Part shown: piece after piece, positions 17,260 to 25,181 of the stretch | Layout of the letters: each line of letters opens with the position of its first letter | How positions within the stretch are numbered: position 1 is the first letter of the stretch | NCBI RefSeq assembly: GCF_005233845.1 | Contig: NZ_SZQL01000012.1 | Location: forward strand, 124,001 to 188,000 | Origin: Ilyomonas limi | Lineage (GTDB): Bacteria; Bacteroidota; Bacteroidia; Chitinophagales; Chitinophagaceae | Length of the DNA stretch: 64,000 nt | Direction: 5' to 3' | Program-made: the position numbers and the translations under genes | The notes under the pieces: model-generated | Told to the model about the DNA's origin: nothing | Databases searched by the model: none | Seen by the model: the letters and a program-made list of their open reading frames with translations, nothing else

Positions 17260-18585
17260 ATGTTTAACAGTTTATCCGAGCGACTGGAAGGGGCATTTAA
17301 GAACCTGAAAGGCGAAGCCAAAATATCGGACCTCAACATTGCCAATACCGTAAAAGATATACGCCGCGCACTCATAGATGCTGACGTAAACTATAAGATA
17401 GCTAAAGAGTTTACTGATAAAGTAAAAGATAAGGCGCTGGGCGAAAAAGTATTGAACGCCATCAGCCCCGGACAATTGATGGTAAAAATTGTGCGCGATG
17501 AACTCACTGAACTGATGGGCGGCACCGAAGCCAACTTCAATAGCAGCGGTAACCCGGCAGTGATACTCATTGCCGGCTTGCAGGGTAGCGGTAAAACTAC
17601 TTTCAGCGGCAAGCTGGCTAATTATCTTAAAACCAAAAAGGGCAAAGCTCCACTGCTGGTAGCAGCAGATATTTACCGCCCGGCGGCAATTGATCAGCTT
17701 ACGGTGCTTGCCAACCAGATAGGTGTGGAAGTATATGCCGAAAGGGACAATAAAGATGCGGTGGCAATTGCCCAAAACGCAATAAATGAGGCAAAAACAA
17801 AGAATAAAAATGTAGTAATTATAGATACCGCAGGCCGCTTAGCTATTGATGAAACAATGATGACCGAAGTGGCCAACATCAAAAATGCGGTAAATCCTAC
17901 CGAAATATTGTTTGTAGTGGACAGCATGACCGGTCAGGATGCGGTGAATACGGCAAAAGCCTTTAACGACCGCCTCAATTTCAGCGGTGTAGTGCTTACC
18001 AAACTGGATGGTGATACGCGTGGCGGTGCGGCTTTATCTATCAAATACACGGTACAAAAGCCTATCAAATTTGTAAGCAGCGGCGAAAAAATGGAAACAC
18101 TCGATGTGTTTTATCCCGACCGTATGGCGCAGCGCATTTTGGGTATGGGCGATATTGTATCGCTGGTAGAAAAAGCGCAGGAACAGTTTGATGAGGAACA
18201 GGCGAAAAAACTGGAGAAAAAAATACGCAGAAACCAGTTTGATTTTCAGGATTTTCTGGATCAATTGCAGCAGATAAAGAAAATGGGCAACCTGAAAGAC
18301 CTGATGGCAATGATTCCGGGTGTAGGTAAAGCCATAAAAGATATAGATATCAGCGATGATGCCTTTAAAGGTGTGGAAGCTATTATACACTCTATGACGC
18401 CACAGGAACGTGCAAACCCCGATATTATTGATCAACGGCGTAAAATGCGCATTGCCAAAGGCAGCGGAAAACAAATGAGCGATGTGAATGCATTTATGAA
18501 GCAATTTGACCAGATGCGCAGCATGATGAAGATGATGAATAACATGCCGGCAGGAATGGGACGCATGCCGGGCTTTAAACGTTAA
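17260..18585 (+). CDS. ffh: signal recognition particle protein Ffh
   Basis: GTPase that binds signal sequences and 4.5S RNA and delivers ribosomes to FtsY at the membrane. From the ATG at 17260 it has 441 residues, the normal size. N domain first; G domain with GLQGSGKTT at about 107-115, DTAGRL, TKLDGDTRGG; then the methionine-rich M domain (MRSMMKMMNNMPAGMGRMPG at the C-terminus). The upstream in-frame ATG at 17203 would add 19 residues not found in the family. A bidirectional terminator follows after 22 bases. Confidence 0.97.
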   Translation: MFNSLSERLEGAFKNLKGEAKISDLNIANTVKDIRRALIDADVNYKIAKEFTDKVKDKALGEKVLNAISPGQLMVKIVRDELTELMGGTEANFNSSGNPAVILIAGLQGSGKTTFSGKLANYLKTKKGKAPLLVAADIYRPAAIDQLTVLANQIGVEVYAERDNKDAVAIAQNAINEAKTKNKNVVIIDTAGRLAIDETMMTEVANIKNAVNPTEILFVVDSMTGQDAVNTAKAFNDRLNFSGVVLTKLDGDTRGGAALSIKYTVQKPIKFVSSGEKMETLDVFYPDRMAQRILGMGDIVSLVEKAQEQFDEEQAKKLEKKIRRNQFDFQDFLDQLQQIKKMGNLKDLMAMIPGVGKAIKDIDISDDAFKGVEAIIHSMTPQERANPDIIDQRRKMRIAKGSGKQMSDVNAFMKQFDQMRSMMKMMNNMPAGMGRMPGFKR

Positions 18586-18607
18586 AACGTTAAATGAGTA
18601 TATCGCT

Positions 18608-18645
18608 AAAAAGAAAGCGTAGGTGTGTACTCACGCTTTCTTTTT
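18608..18645. terminator. bidirectional terminator between ffh and the convergent small gene
   Basis: AAAAAGAAAGCGT and ACGCTTTCTTTTT form a 13-bp perfect stem over a 12-base loop, with A and T runs at the ends so that it works on both strands. Confidence 0.88.
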
Positions 18646-18886
18646 AGTTGTTGCAAATAATAAAAAGTTCGTGCTCCGACCTTTCGCCGCAAAAAGCTCT
18701 CAGCAGGCGGTGACGACCTGTAATTTTTTTCCGCTCTACTACGTCTAAAATTTCGTTGGTAATAAGAAACGCATTGAAAGATTCAATATAAGGAAACAAC
18801 TTTTTCATGTTTCGCTTTTCAATCTCAATTTCTTCAGCGGTAAGAACAGAATCCTTAGGCGCAAGTAATATTAATTCCCTTTCCAT
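18644..18886 (-). CDS. small protein of unknown function
   Basis: An 80-residue protein, not recognised, with a helical acidic first half (TAEEIEIEKRNMKKLFPYIES) and a basic middle (ERKKITGRHRLLRAFCGERS). No signal peptide or membrane segment. A perfect terminator lies at its 3' end and supports it as a transcribed unit. It is divergent from the FUSC gene. Confidence 0.55.
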   Translation of the reverse strand: MERELILLAPKDSVLTAEEIEIEKRNMKKLFPYIESFNAFLITNEILDVVERKKITGRHRLLRAFCGERSEHELFIICNN

Positions 18887-19036
18887 CTCCTCACGTTTTT
18901 ATTAACTAATGTTTTTAGAAATACTAATTTGATACCAAATATAGAAGCGAAAAAATCATGTTCATAAAATGTTGATTATTTTAATTATACTTTAAGAACG
19001 GCTACTTTTTGGTAGCTGAGTACTAACTTTCCGCTA

Positions 19037-21262
19037 ATGGAAGCCACCAACAAAATCCGGAACTTTTTAAGCAGTCAAAACCTGTACACCGGTATCCGCA
19101 TGACGGCTGCCGCCCTCATTCCTTCTCTTATTTTATACCATTATAATCTGCTGGGCGCAATGATTATATTGCCGCTTGGCGCTATGTTTACGGGACTTAC
19201 CGACAGCCCCGGTCCGGTTAGACACCGCATTAATGGACTGGTAACCGGCATGCTGGTCAATTTTGCAGTTATCATTATTTCCGGCAGCCTGCATGCAAAT
19301 GTGTGGCTTGTAACGCCGGCTATTGTTTTTTTTGGCATGTTGCTCTCGCTGATAGCTGTATATGGCAGTCGCGCAAGTTCTATCGGCCTGGTAGCACTCA
19401 TTGTTTTTATATTCAATATAGACGGGCACCTTGCAGGACACATGAATGTGCTGAAGGAAGCGCTTTTATTTACAGCAGGCGGCGTTTGGTACACCATCCT
19501 GAGTTTATTGCTGCACACCCTGCGGCCCTACAAAATGATACAGCAACTGGTAGGCAACCATATTATTGAGCTGGCTAATTACCTCGAAGTAAAAGCAAAG
19601 TTTTATGAAGACAACCCAGACTATGCCGAACTGCAAAACTTGCTTATGCAAAGCCAGATTACGATACGGCAGGAGCAAGAAGAATTACGCGAAATACTGT
19701 ATAAAACGCGCCGGATTGTAGCTGAAACTTCTGTGCGTGGCCGCGTGCTGATGTCTATTTTTTTGGATAGCATTGATTTGCTGGAACGTATTATGACATC
19801 GCAATACGATTATGCTGTGTTGCACAAAAAGTTTGAAAAAGACGGTATTTTGGAAACAATTGCAGCGCAATTGCAAATTCTTGCTGCCGATTTGCACGAT
19901 ATTGGACTGGCTCTGCAGCGCGGTATGCCATCGCAAAACAGCATAGACCTGGATGCGCTGCAGCGTAAAACAATGGATGCCTTTATTGTTTTGCGTAAAG
20001 AAAACATTAATACCAAAACCATTGAAGACTTTATTGCGCTGCGCCAGATCATTTATAGCCTGCAGGATATTACAGAACGCATCAAGCGGTTGCACCGTAG
20101 TACGCGCTATGATAAGATGATAAGCCGTGAATACCGGAACGATGTGGAACTGGAAAAGTTTACATCACATACAGAAATGGATCCTAAACTGCTGCTCAAC
20201 AATCTGACATTGAAATCTTCCAATTTCCGTCATGCGGTACGTCTTACGGTGGCTTTGCTGGTTGGTTATTTTATTTCATTGTTTTATCCGCTTGGTCACA
20301 GCTATTGGATACTGCTTACCATTGCGGTTATCATAAAACCGGCATACAGCATTACGCGCCAGCGCAACCTGCAACGTGTAGCAGGTACACTCGCTGGTGC
20401 AGCAGTTGGTTTTTTGATTATTTATCTGATAAAGGATACAACAGCCTTATTCATCCTGCTCATCATTACCATGGTATTGGCATACAGTTTATTAAGAATC
20501 AATTACTTTATCAGCAGTGCCTTTATTACGCTGTATCTTCTTATCAGTCTTGGTTTTTTAGGACCAAGCGGCTTTCACCAGGCATTAAGTGACCGTGTAG
20601 CAGATACAATTATCGGCTCGGTCATCGCATTTATTATGGCTGCATGGGTCTTACCTGTGTGGGAGCATGAGCAGATTGACCGCTTAATAAAAGAAGCTTT
20701 GGAAGCAAACCGTAAATATTTCAATGTGGTGGCTTGTATGTTTACCGGTGAGCAGGTGAATGTGACGTTTTATAAATTATATCGTAAGAATGCTTTTGTA
20801 GCATTAGCCAATTTATCCGATACTTTTCAGCGGATGCTGTCTGAGCCGAAAAATAAGCAGGTAAAAATGGAGCATTATCACCAGTTTGTTGCCACCAACC
20901 ATACACTTACTTCTTATATTGCCTCGCTGTCTTATTACGCACAACGGAATGCGCATAAATATGCTTCTGATGAATTTGTGCCTATTATTAAACAAATCAA
21001 CAAACAATTTCAAATAGCTGCCGAAGCTTTGGAACATCATCAAACAGTAGCAGCTTCGCAAATAAAGCCTGCCATACCAGTAAGCAAGAAAGTAAATGAA
21101 CTGCTGGTATTGCGCCGCCACGAAGTAGCAAGCGGCAGGGCAGAACTGGAAACAACAGTAAGAAAAACATTATCCGATTTAAAAACCATTTACGACCAAT
21201 TTGAAATGATAAGTATGGTAGTAGTAGATGAGGTACGAATACTGGAGAAGCTGGCAGCGTAA
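19037..21262 (+). CDS. FUSC family inner-membrane protein (YccS/YhfK-like)
   Basis: A 741-residue protein with two membrane bundles, at about residues 18-150 and 400-530, separated by a long helical cytoplasmic part, and a helical C-terminal tail. This is the layout of the FUSC/YccS/aromatic-acid-exporter (AaeB-like) superfamily. The second bundle carries RHAVRLTVALLVGYFISLF and SYWILLTIAVIIKPAYSITRQRNLQRVAGT, the most conserved part of the family. Function is likely export of small compounds, not shown by context. Alone on the plus strand, convergent with GH15. Confidence 0.85.
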   Translation: MEATNKIRNFLSSQNLYTGIRMTAAALIPSLILYHYNLLGAMIILPLGAMFTGLTDSPGPVRHRINGLVTGMLVNFAVIIISGSLHANVWLVTPAIVFFGMLLSLIAVYGSRASSIGLVALIVFIFNIDGHLAGHMNVLKEALLFTAGGVWYTILSLLLHTLRPYKMIQQLVGNHIIELANYLEVKAKFYEDNPDYAELQNLLMQSQITIRQEQEELREILYKTRRIVAETSVRGRVLMSIFLDSIDLLERIMTSQYDYAVLHKKFEKDGILETIAAQLQILAADLHDIGLALQRGMPSQNSIDLDALQRKTMDAFIVLRKENINTKTIEDFIALRQIIYSLQDITERIKRLHRSTRYDKMISREYRNDVELEKFTSHTEMDPKLLLNNLTLKSSNFRHAVRLTVALLVGYFISLFYPLGHSYWILLTIAVIIKPAYSITRQRNLQRVAGTLAGAAVGFLIIYLIKDTTALFILLIITMVLAYSLLRINYFISSAFITLYLLISLGFLGPSGFHQALSDRVADTIIGSVIAFIMAAWVLPVWEHEQIDRLIKEALEANRKYFNVVACMFTGEQVNVTFYKLYRKNAFVALANLSDTFQRMLSEPKNKQVKMEHYHQFVATNHTLTSYIASLSYYAQRNAHKYASDEFVPIIKQINKQFQIAAEALEHHQTVAASQIKPAIPVSKKVNELLVLRRHEVASGRAELETTVRKTLSDLKTIYDQFEMISMVVVDEVRILEKLAA

Positions 21263-21414
21263 GTATGCACCAGTTGTGTATTGTGGATGATTAATTTGAA
21301 TGGGGTAACTGTAAAAATAAATAATTGCTTATACAGCGAAAGTATGTTTCAGGTTTACTGAATAAAACTCTACAGTTAACAAAAACTGCGGTGGTTTATA
21401 AAATGCAAAGCTGC

Positions 21415-23262
21415 TTACTTCATTTCCTTGTGTAAAAATGGAAGGGTTTTGCGGTGTGCTAATTCCTGTTTGTCTATTTCAACCGCAGCACTTATCAAAG
21501 AGAGGTGGGTAAAAGCCTGCGGAAAATTGCCCAGGTGCTCGCCGCGCATACCTATTTGCTCGGAGTACAAACCAAGGTGATTAGCATAGCCGAGCATCTT
21601 CTCAAAATGTTCTTTCGCTTCTTCTAAACGCCCGCTGAGTGCCAGGCATTCAACATGCCAAAAGGAGCAAATGGTAAACGTGCCTTCTTTGCCTTTCAAA
21701 CCATCCACCTCATCACTGTCTTCGCGATAGCGATATACGAGTACATCGGAGCGCAGGTCGCGGTCAATGGCATCCATGGTAAGTTCCCATTTTCTGGAGA
21801 AAGGAGAGATGACATTCAATATTGGCATCAGCAGTGCACTTGCATCTACAATGTAAGAGCCTTTCGATTGTACAAAAGATTGCTTTTTTTCATTCCAGAA
21901 ATTTTCGTAAATGTCTTTGTATATATCATCGCGTACAGTGCGCCATTGTAAGAAGTCGTACGGAAACGAAAAGTGGTCGGCTATTTTAATGGCCCGGTCC
22001 ATCGCTACCCAGCACATCATGCGCGAAAAAAGAAATTCTCTTTCTTCGCCACGTACTTCCCATATACTGCAGTCGGGCTTGTGCCAGTTTTCTATTACAT
22101 AATCAATGTATTCTACTATTATTTTCCAGTAATCATAGGTGAGGTCGCCACCATGCGTTACATAGATATAAATAGTTTCCAGCAACTCGCCGTAAATATC
22201 CATCTGATCCTGAGCATGTGCAGCATTGCCTATACGCACCGGCTGCGAGCCTTTATATCCTTCCATATACGCCAGCTCAAGTTCTTTCAGGTCGGTTCTG
22301 CCATCAATGGCAAACATTAGTTGCAGTTCTTCATCGGTGCTTCGCTTTCTTACCCATTGCAGAAATGCTTTTGCTTCGTCCATAAAACCAAGCTCGAGAA
22401 AAGCATGCATGGAGAAAGCTGCATCGCGTATCCAGGTATAACGGTAATCCCAGTTGCGCTCGCCGCCAATGGTTTCTGGCAGGCTGGTAGTCGCAGCGGC
22501 TATAATGGAACCATATTGTTTGGAGAATAATAATTTGAGCGCTAATGCCGAGCGGTTTACTTCTTCGCGCCAGCGACCATTATATGTGCAGTTTGACAGC
22601 CAGTTTTGCCAAAAGCGTATGGTTGCCTGGTAGCTGTTCTCTACATAATCTTCTAATTTTCCTTTTACACTTCCTTTTTTTTCGTGTGCGTCCAGTACCA
22701 TACAGGTGTATTCTCCTTCCTTTAAGGTAAAAGAAGCAGTTGCATCCTGCCCATCGCGGGTGAGCGGGCGGGTACTGTACAATTTAAAAGGAGGTTGGTC
22801 GCCTTTGTTGGGTGTAAATATATAAGCATCCTTCTCCTCATGTATTCTATGCCCTGTATCGGCATAGTTGAAACGCGGCGAGCAGCGCATGTTGTATTTT
22901 ATTCTGCCTCGTATAGTAGCTATTTTGCGAATGATAGTACAGCCATGATTGCCATCCTGGATAGGCATAAAATCTATTATTTCGGCAATACCTTCTTCTG
23001 CAAAAAAACGGGTTACCAGTACATTGGTATCGGGCAGGTATAACTGCTTGGATACCATATTCACCATTTCGGGGCACACCGAAAAACTGCCACCCTTGTC
23101 CGCATCCAGCAGCTTGCAAAAGATGGTAGGCGAATCGAAACGGGTGTAGGATAAAAAATCTATAGAGCAATTAAGCGATACCAGTGCTACCGTGTTGAGG
23201 TTGCCGATGACTCCATAGTTTTCAATAGGCGGATAGCGTTCTGAAGTTTGCTGTTTATTCAT
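21415..23262 (-). CDS. glycoside hydrolase family 15 enzyme (glucoamylase/trehalase type)
   Basis: A 615-residue cytoplasmic GH15 enzyme (no signal peptide), which would release glucose from alpha-glucans or trehalose by inversion. N-terminal beta-sandwich, then the (alpha/alpha)6 barrel. Seen: ERNWDYRYTWIRDA typical of the family, the general acid Glu in SIWEVRG near residue 400, and the general base Glu in LYSEQIGMRG near residue 568. Start ATG gives the family-typical PPIENYGVIGNL beginning. It is the last gene of a group with the SDR (40 bases) and PPC genes. Bacterial intracellular members often act on trehalose or maltooligosaccharides. Confidence 0.93.
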   Translation of the reverse strand: MNKQQTSERYPPIENYGVIGNLNTVALVSLNCSIDFLSYTRFDSPTIFCKLLDADKGGSFSVCPEMVNMVSKQLYLPDTNVLVTRFFAEEGIAEIIDFMPIQDGNHGCTIIRKIATIRGRIKYNMRCSPRFNYADTGHRIHEEKDAYIFTPNKGDQPPFKLYSTRPLTRDGQDATASFTLKEGEYTCMVLDAHEKKGSVKGKLEDYVENSYQATIRFWQNWLSNCTYNGRWREEVNRSALALKLLFSKQYGSIIAAATTSLPETIGGERNWDYRYTWIRDAAFSMHAFLELGFMDEAKAFLQWVRKRSTDEELQLMFAIDGRTDLKELELAYMEGYKGSQPVRIGNAAHAQDQMDIYGELLETIYIYVTHGGDLTYDYWKIIVEYIDYVIENWHKPDCSIWEVRGEEREFLFSRMMCWVAMDRAIKIADHFSFPYDFLQWRTVRDDIYKDIYENFWNEKKQSFVQSKGSYIVDASALLMPILNVISPFSRKWELTMDAIDRDLRSDVLVYRYREDSDEVDGLKGKEGTFTICSFWHVECLALSGRLEEAKEHFEKMLGYANHLGLYSEQIGMRGEHLGNFPQAFTHLSLISAAVEIDKQELAHRKTLPFLHKEMK

Positions 23263-23302
23263 ACTGTAAAATGCACCATTGCTTTTGTTTAAAGTAATAA
23301 CT

Positions 23303-24313
23303 TCAATCTTTATTACCTCCCAGCAATGCTATCAAACCAATAACTGCCGCACCGGCTGCTATCCGCATAGCAGTGCGGTGCATGCCTGCCCATAGGGTAA
23401 AGCTTTTGTTGTGAGATATATCTTTGAAATTGCCATGCGCACCGCGGTCTTCCGGCACTGGTTCCCATACATTATTTTTCCGGTTGGGTGATGCTTTTTG
23501 GTTTGTTTGCTGACCTTTAAAGCCGGTTCTCGACAGCACCCAGTCGGCATACCACGGTGCAATTTTATTGCCAATGATTGCTTCGTATGTAGGATAGCCT
23601 ACCCACACTTCGCGGCGTGGATTGGCAGCAGCAAATACGATAGCTTTTGCAGCAACCTCAGGCTGATATACTTTGCCCATCGGGCGCGGCTTGTTGGGCA
23701 ACTTGCTAAGCACCCAGCCAAACTGTGTAGTATTCATAGCCGGCAGTTGCACCATGCATATTTTTACATTGGTTTTATCGTGCATCAGTTCGGTACGGAG
23801 CGAATCAAACAAACCTTGTATGCCATGCTTGGAACCGCAATAAGCACTTTGTAACGGAATGCCCCGATACGCCAGCGCAGAGCCTACAAAAATGATGACG
23901 CCTTTGTTTCTGGGCAACATTCTTTTTAGTGCCGACATAGTGCCATATACCTGTCCTAAATAAGTTACCTCGGTTACTCGTTTGAACTCTTCGGGCTTTA
24001 TTTCTTTAAAGGGCGCAAACACACTATTCATCGCATTGTTTATCCATACATCAATAGGTCCAAATTCTCTTTCTGCCTGTTCTGCCGCAGCTTCCACCGC
24101 ATCAGGGTTTGCTACGTCGGTGGGTATGCACAACGCTTTGCCGCCATATTGTTCTATTTCTTTTTTCGTTCCATCCAGTTGTTCCTGTCCTCTTGCCAAC
24201 ACCACCACTTTAGCGCCTTGCTTCGCAAACTCCCAGGCAGTTGCCCTGCCCACACCACCACTGCCGCCGGTAATAACTACTACTTTGTCTTTAAATGTTT
24301 GATTATCTGTCAT
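23303..24313 (-). CDS. SDR family oxidoreductase with C-terminal membrane anchor
   Basis: A 336-residue short-chain dehydrogenase/reductase. Cofactor motif TGGSGGVGRA at about 16-25, NNAMNS, catalytic Ser in VGSALAY, and YCGSK with the Tyr and Lys. Beyond the usual 250 residues is an extension of about 80 with a basic linker and a hydrophobic end (MRIAAGAAVIGLIALLGG), probably a membrane anchor. Substrate unknown. Between the PPC gene (85 bases upstream) and GH15 (40 bases downstream), probably one transcript. Confidence 0.9.
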   Translation of the reverse strand: MTDNQTFKDKVVVITGGSGGVGRATAWEFAKQGAKVVVLARGQEQLDGTKKEIEQYGGKALCIPTDVANPDAVEAAAEQAEREFGPIDVWINNAMNSVFAPFKEIKPEEFKRVTEVTYLGQVYGTMSALKRMLPRNKGVIIFVGSALAYRGIPLQSAYCGSKHGIQGLFDSLRTELMHDKTNVKICMVQLPAMNTTQFGWVLSKLPNKPRPMGKVYQPEVAAKAIVFAAANPRREVWVGYPTYEAIIGNKIAPWYADWVLSRTGFKGQQTNQKASPNRKNNVWEPVPEDRGAHGNFKDISHNKSFTLWAGMHRTAMRIAAGAAVIGLIALLGGNKD

Positions 24314-24398
24314 GACTTTTTATTTTAAAATGCGCATTACGTATCATAGAAATGCTTTAATGCATAGCAACAGGAAATACAATAATTTGTTTTTGACC

Positions 24399-24833
24399 TT
24401 AATCAATCACTATTAGTGCCAAACCGGTTTCTTCATCCATACGCTTTTGCAAATAAGAAGGAGACTCTTCCAGTATTACTTCTAGTGTTGGATGCACTTT
24501 TGCCTGTAATAAATGCCCGCCAATAGCATTGCCGTTTTCTCTGCCCAATACCACGTGAATGTGTACTTGAGACTCATCGCCATACAATGCCACATCTCCA
24601 ATTAAAGACAGCACTTCTACCTGCTCATTTACCGGTATTTTTTTGTAGTCTTTTATGGTGTAATCAAAATAGCCAAGCATTGCTTCGCTAAAGGCACCCA
24701 CTGCCTTAAAACTGCTGGCTTTTAAACTGTGCTCATTGGCAAAAGTTTTCATCGTTTCTACCACTTCATCACCGCTTTCAAAGATGAGCGCGTAGGTGGC
24801 TTTGTCGCCTGAGGATAGTAATTTCCATCTCAT
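24399..24833 (-). CDS. PPC/DUF296 domain protein
   Basis: A 144-residue single-domain protein of the PPC (plant and prokaryote conserved, DUF296) family, which forms trimers and has conserved histidines that may bind a metal. Seen: SFKAVGAFSEAMLGYFD, the His pair in VHIHVVLGREN, and GGHLLQAKVHPTLEVILEE. Annotated as DNA-binding in databases by link to plant AT-hook proteins, but bacterial members lack the hook, so this role is doubtful. It heads the minus-strand set with the SDR and GH15 genes. Confidence 0.88.
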   Translation of the reverse strand: MRWKLLSSGDKATYALIFESGDEVVETMKTFANEHSLKASSFKAVGAFSEAMLGYFDYTIKDYKKIPVNEQVEVLSLIGDVALYGDESQVHIHVVLGRENGNAIGGHLLQAKVHPTLEVILEESPSYLQKRMDEETGLALIVID

Positions 24834-24905
24834 AGGTTATATGTTTTTAAAATGATTGTAGTAAACTCTTGTTGAACTGATAAAAGATAAATTCTTCATT
24901 TTGCC

Positions 24906-24969
24906 TTTGCCGGCGTTCTTCACCGGCAAATAACCGATATTATTGCTGTTGGTGAAGAACACCAACAGC
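24906..24969. repeat. two adjacent hairpins with mutually complementary loops
   Basis: Hairpin 1: TTTGCCGG (24906-24913) with CCGGCAAA (24923-24930). Hairpin 2: GCTGTTGGTG (24945-24954) with CACCAACAGC (24960-24969). GTTCTTCACC (24915-24924), the loop of the first, is an exact complement of GGTGAAGAAC (24951-24960) in the second, so two different folds exclude each other. It lies upstream of the PPC gene and downstream of the FAD oxidoreductase. Confidence 0.7.
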
Positions 24970-25002
24970 GGCGGAATGATGTGTTTAACAGTGAAGCATC
25001 TT

Positions 25003-25154
25003 CGTCATTGCGAGCGGAGCGAAGCAATCTGTGCTAAGCCTGAAATCATTATTGACGGCTCATTTTGACTTTATGCTCTTTTCTAAATCAATACTGATGA
25101 ATGATTTCGGTTTTAATACCATCCACAGATTGCCTCGCTCCGCTCGGAATGACG
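25003..25154. repeat. inverted-repeat element, family A copy 1
   Basis: A 152-base element whose 31-base ends match in reverse complement at 29 positions. It begins CGTCATTGCGAGCGGAGCGA and ends CTCCGCTCGGAATGACG. Inside, CTGAAATCATT faces AATGATTTCGG, so pairing goes on inwards. A second copy with the same end sequence is at 41319-41495. No reading frame inside, so if mobile it depends on a transposase elsewhere. Confidence 0.85.
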
Positions 25155-25181
25155 GTTTCTGCTAAGGTTCGTCTCTTGTTC

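Larger units (their letters stand above)
24834..25181. other. intergenic region filled with inverted repeats
   Basis: 348 bases between two minus-strand genes. It contains the double hairpin at 24906-24969 and the inverted-repeat element at 25003-25154, described separately. The promoter of the PPC gene should lie near 24840-24900. No gene. Confidence 0.7.
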
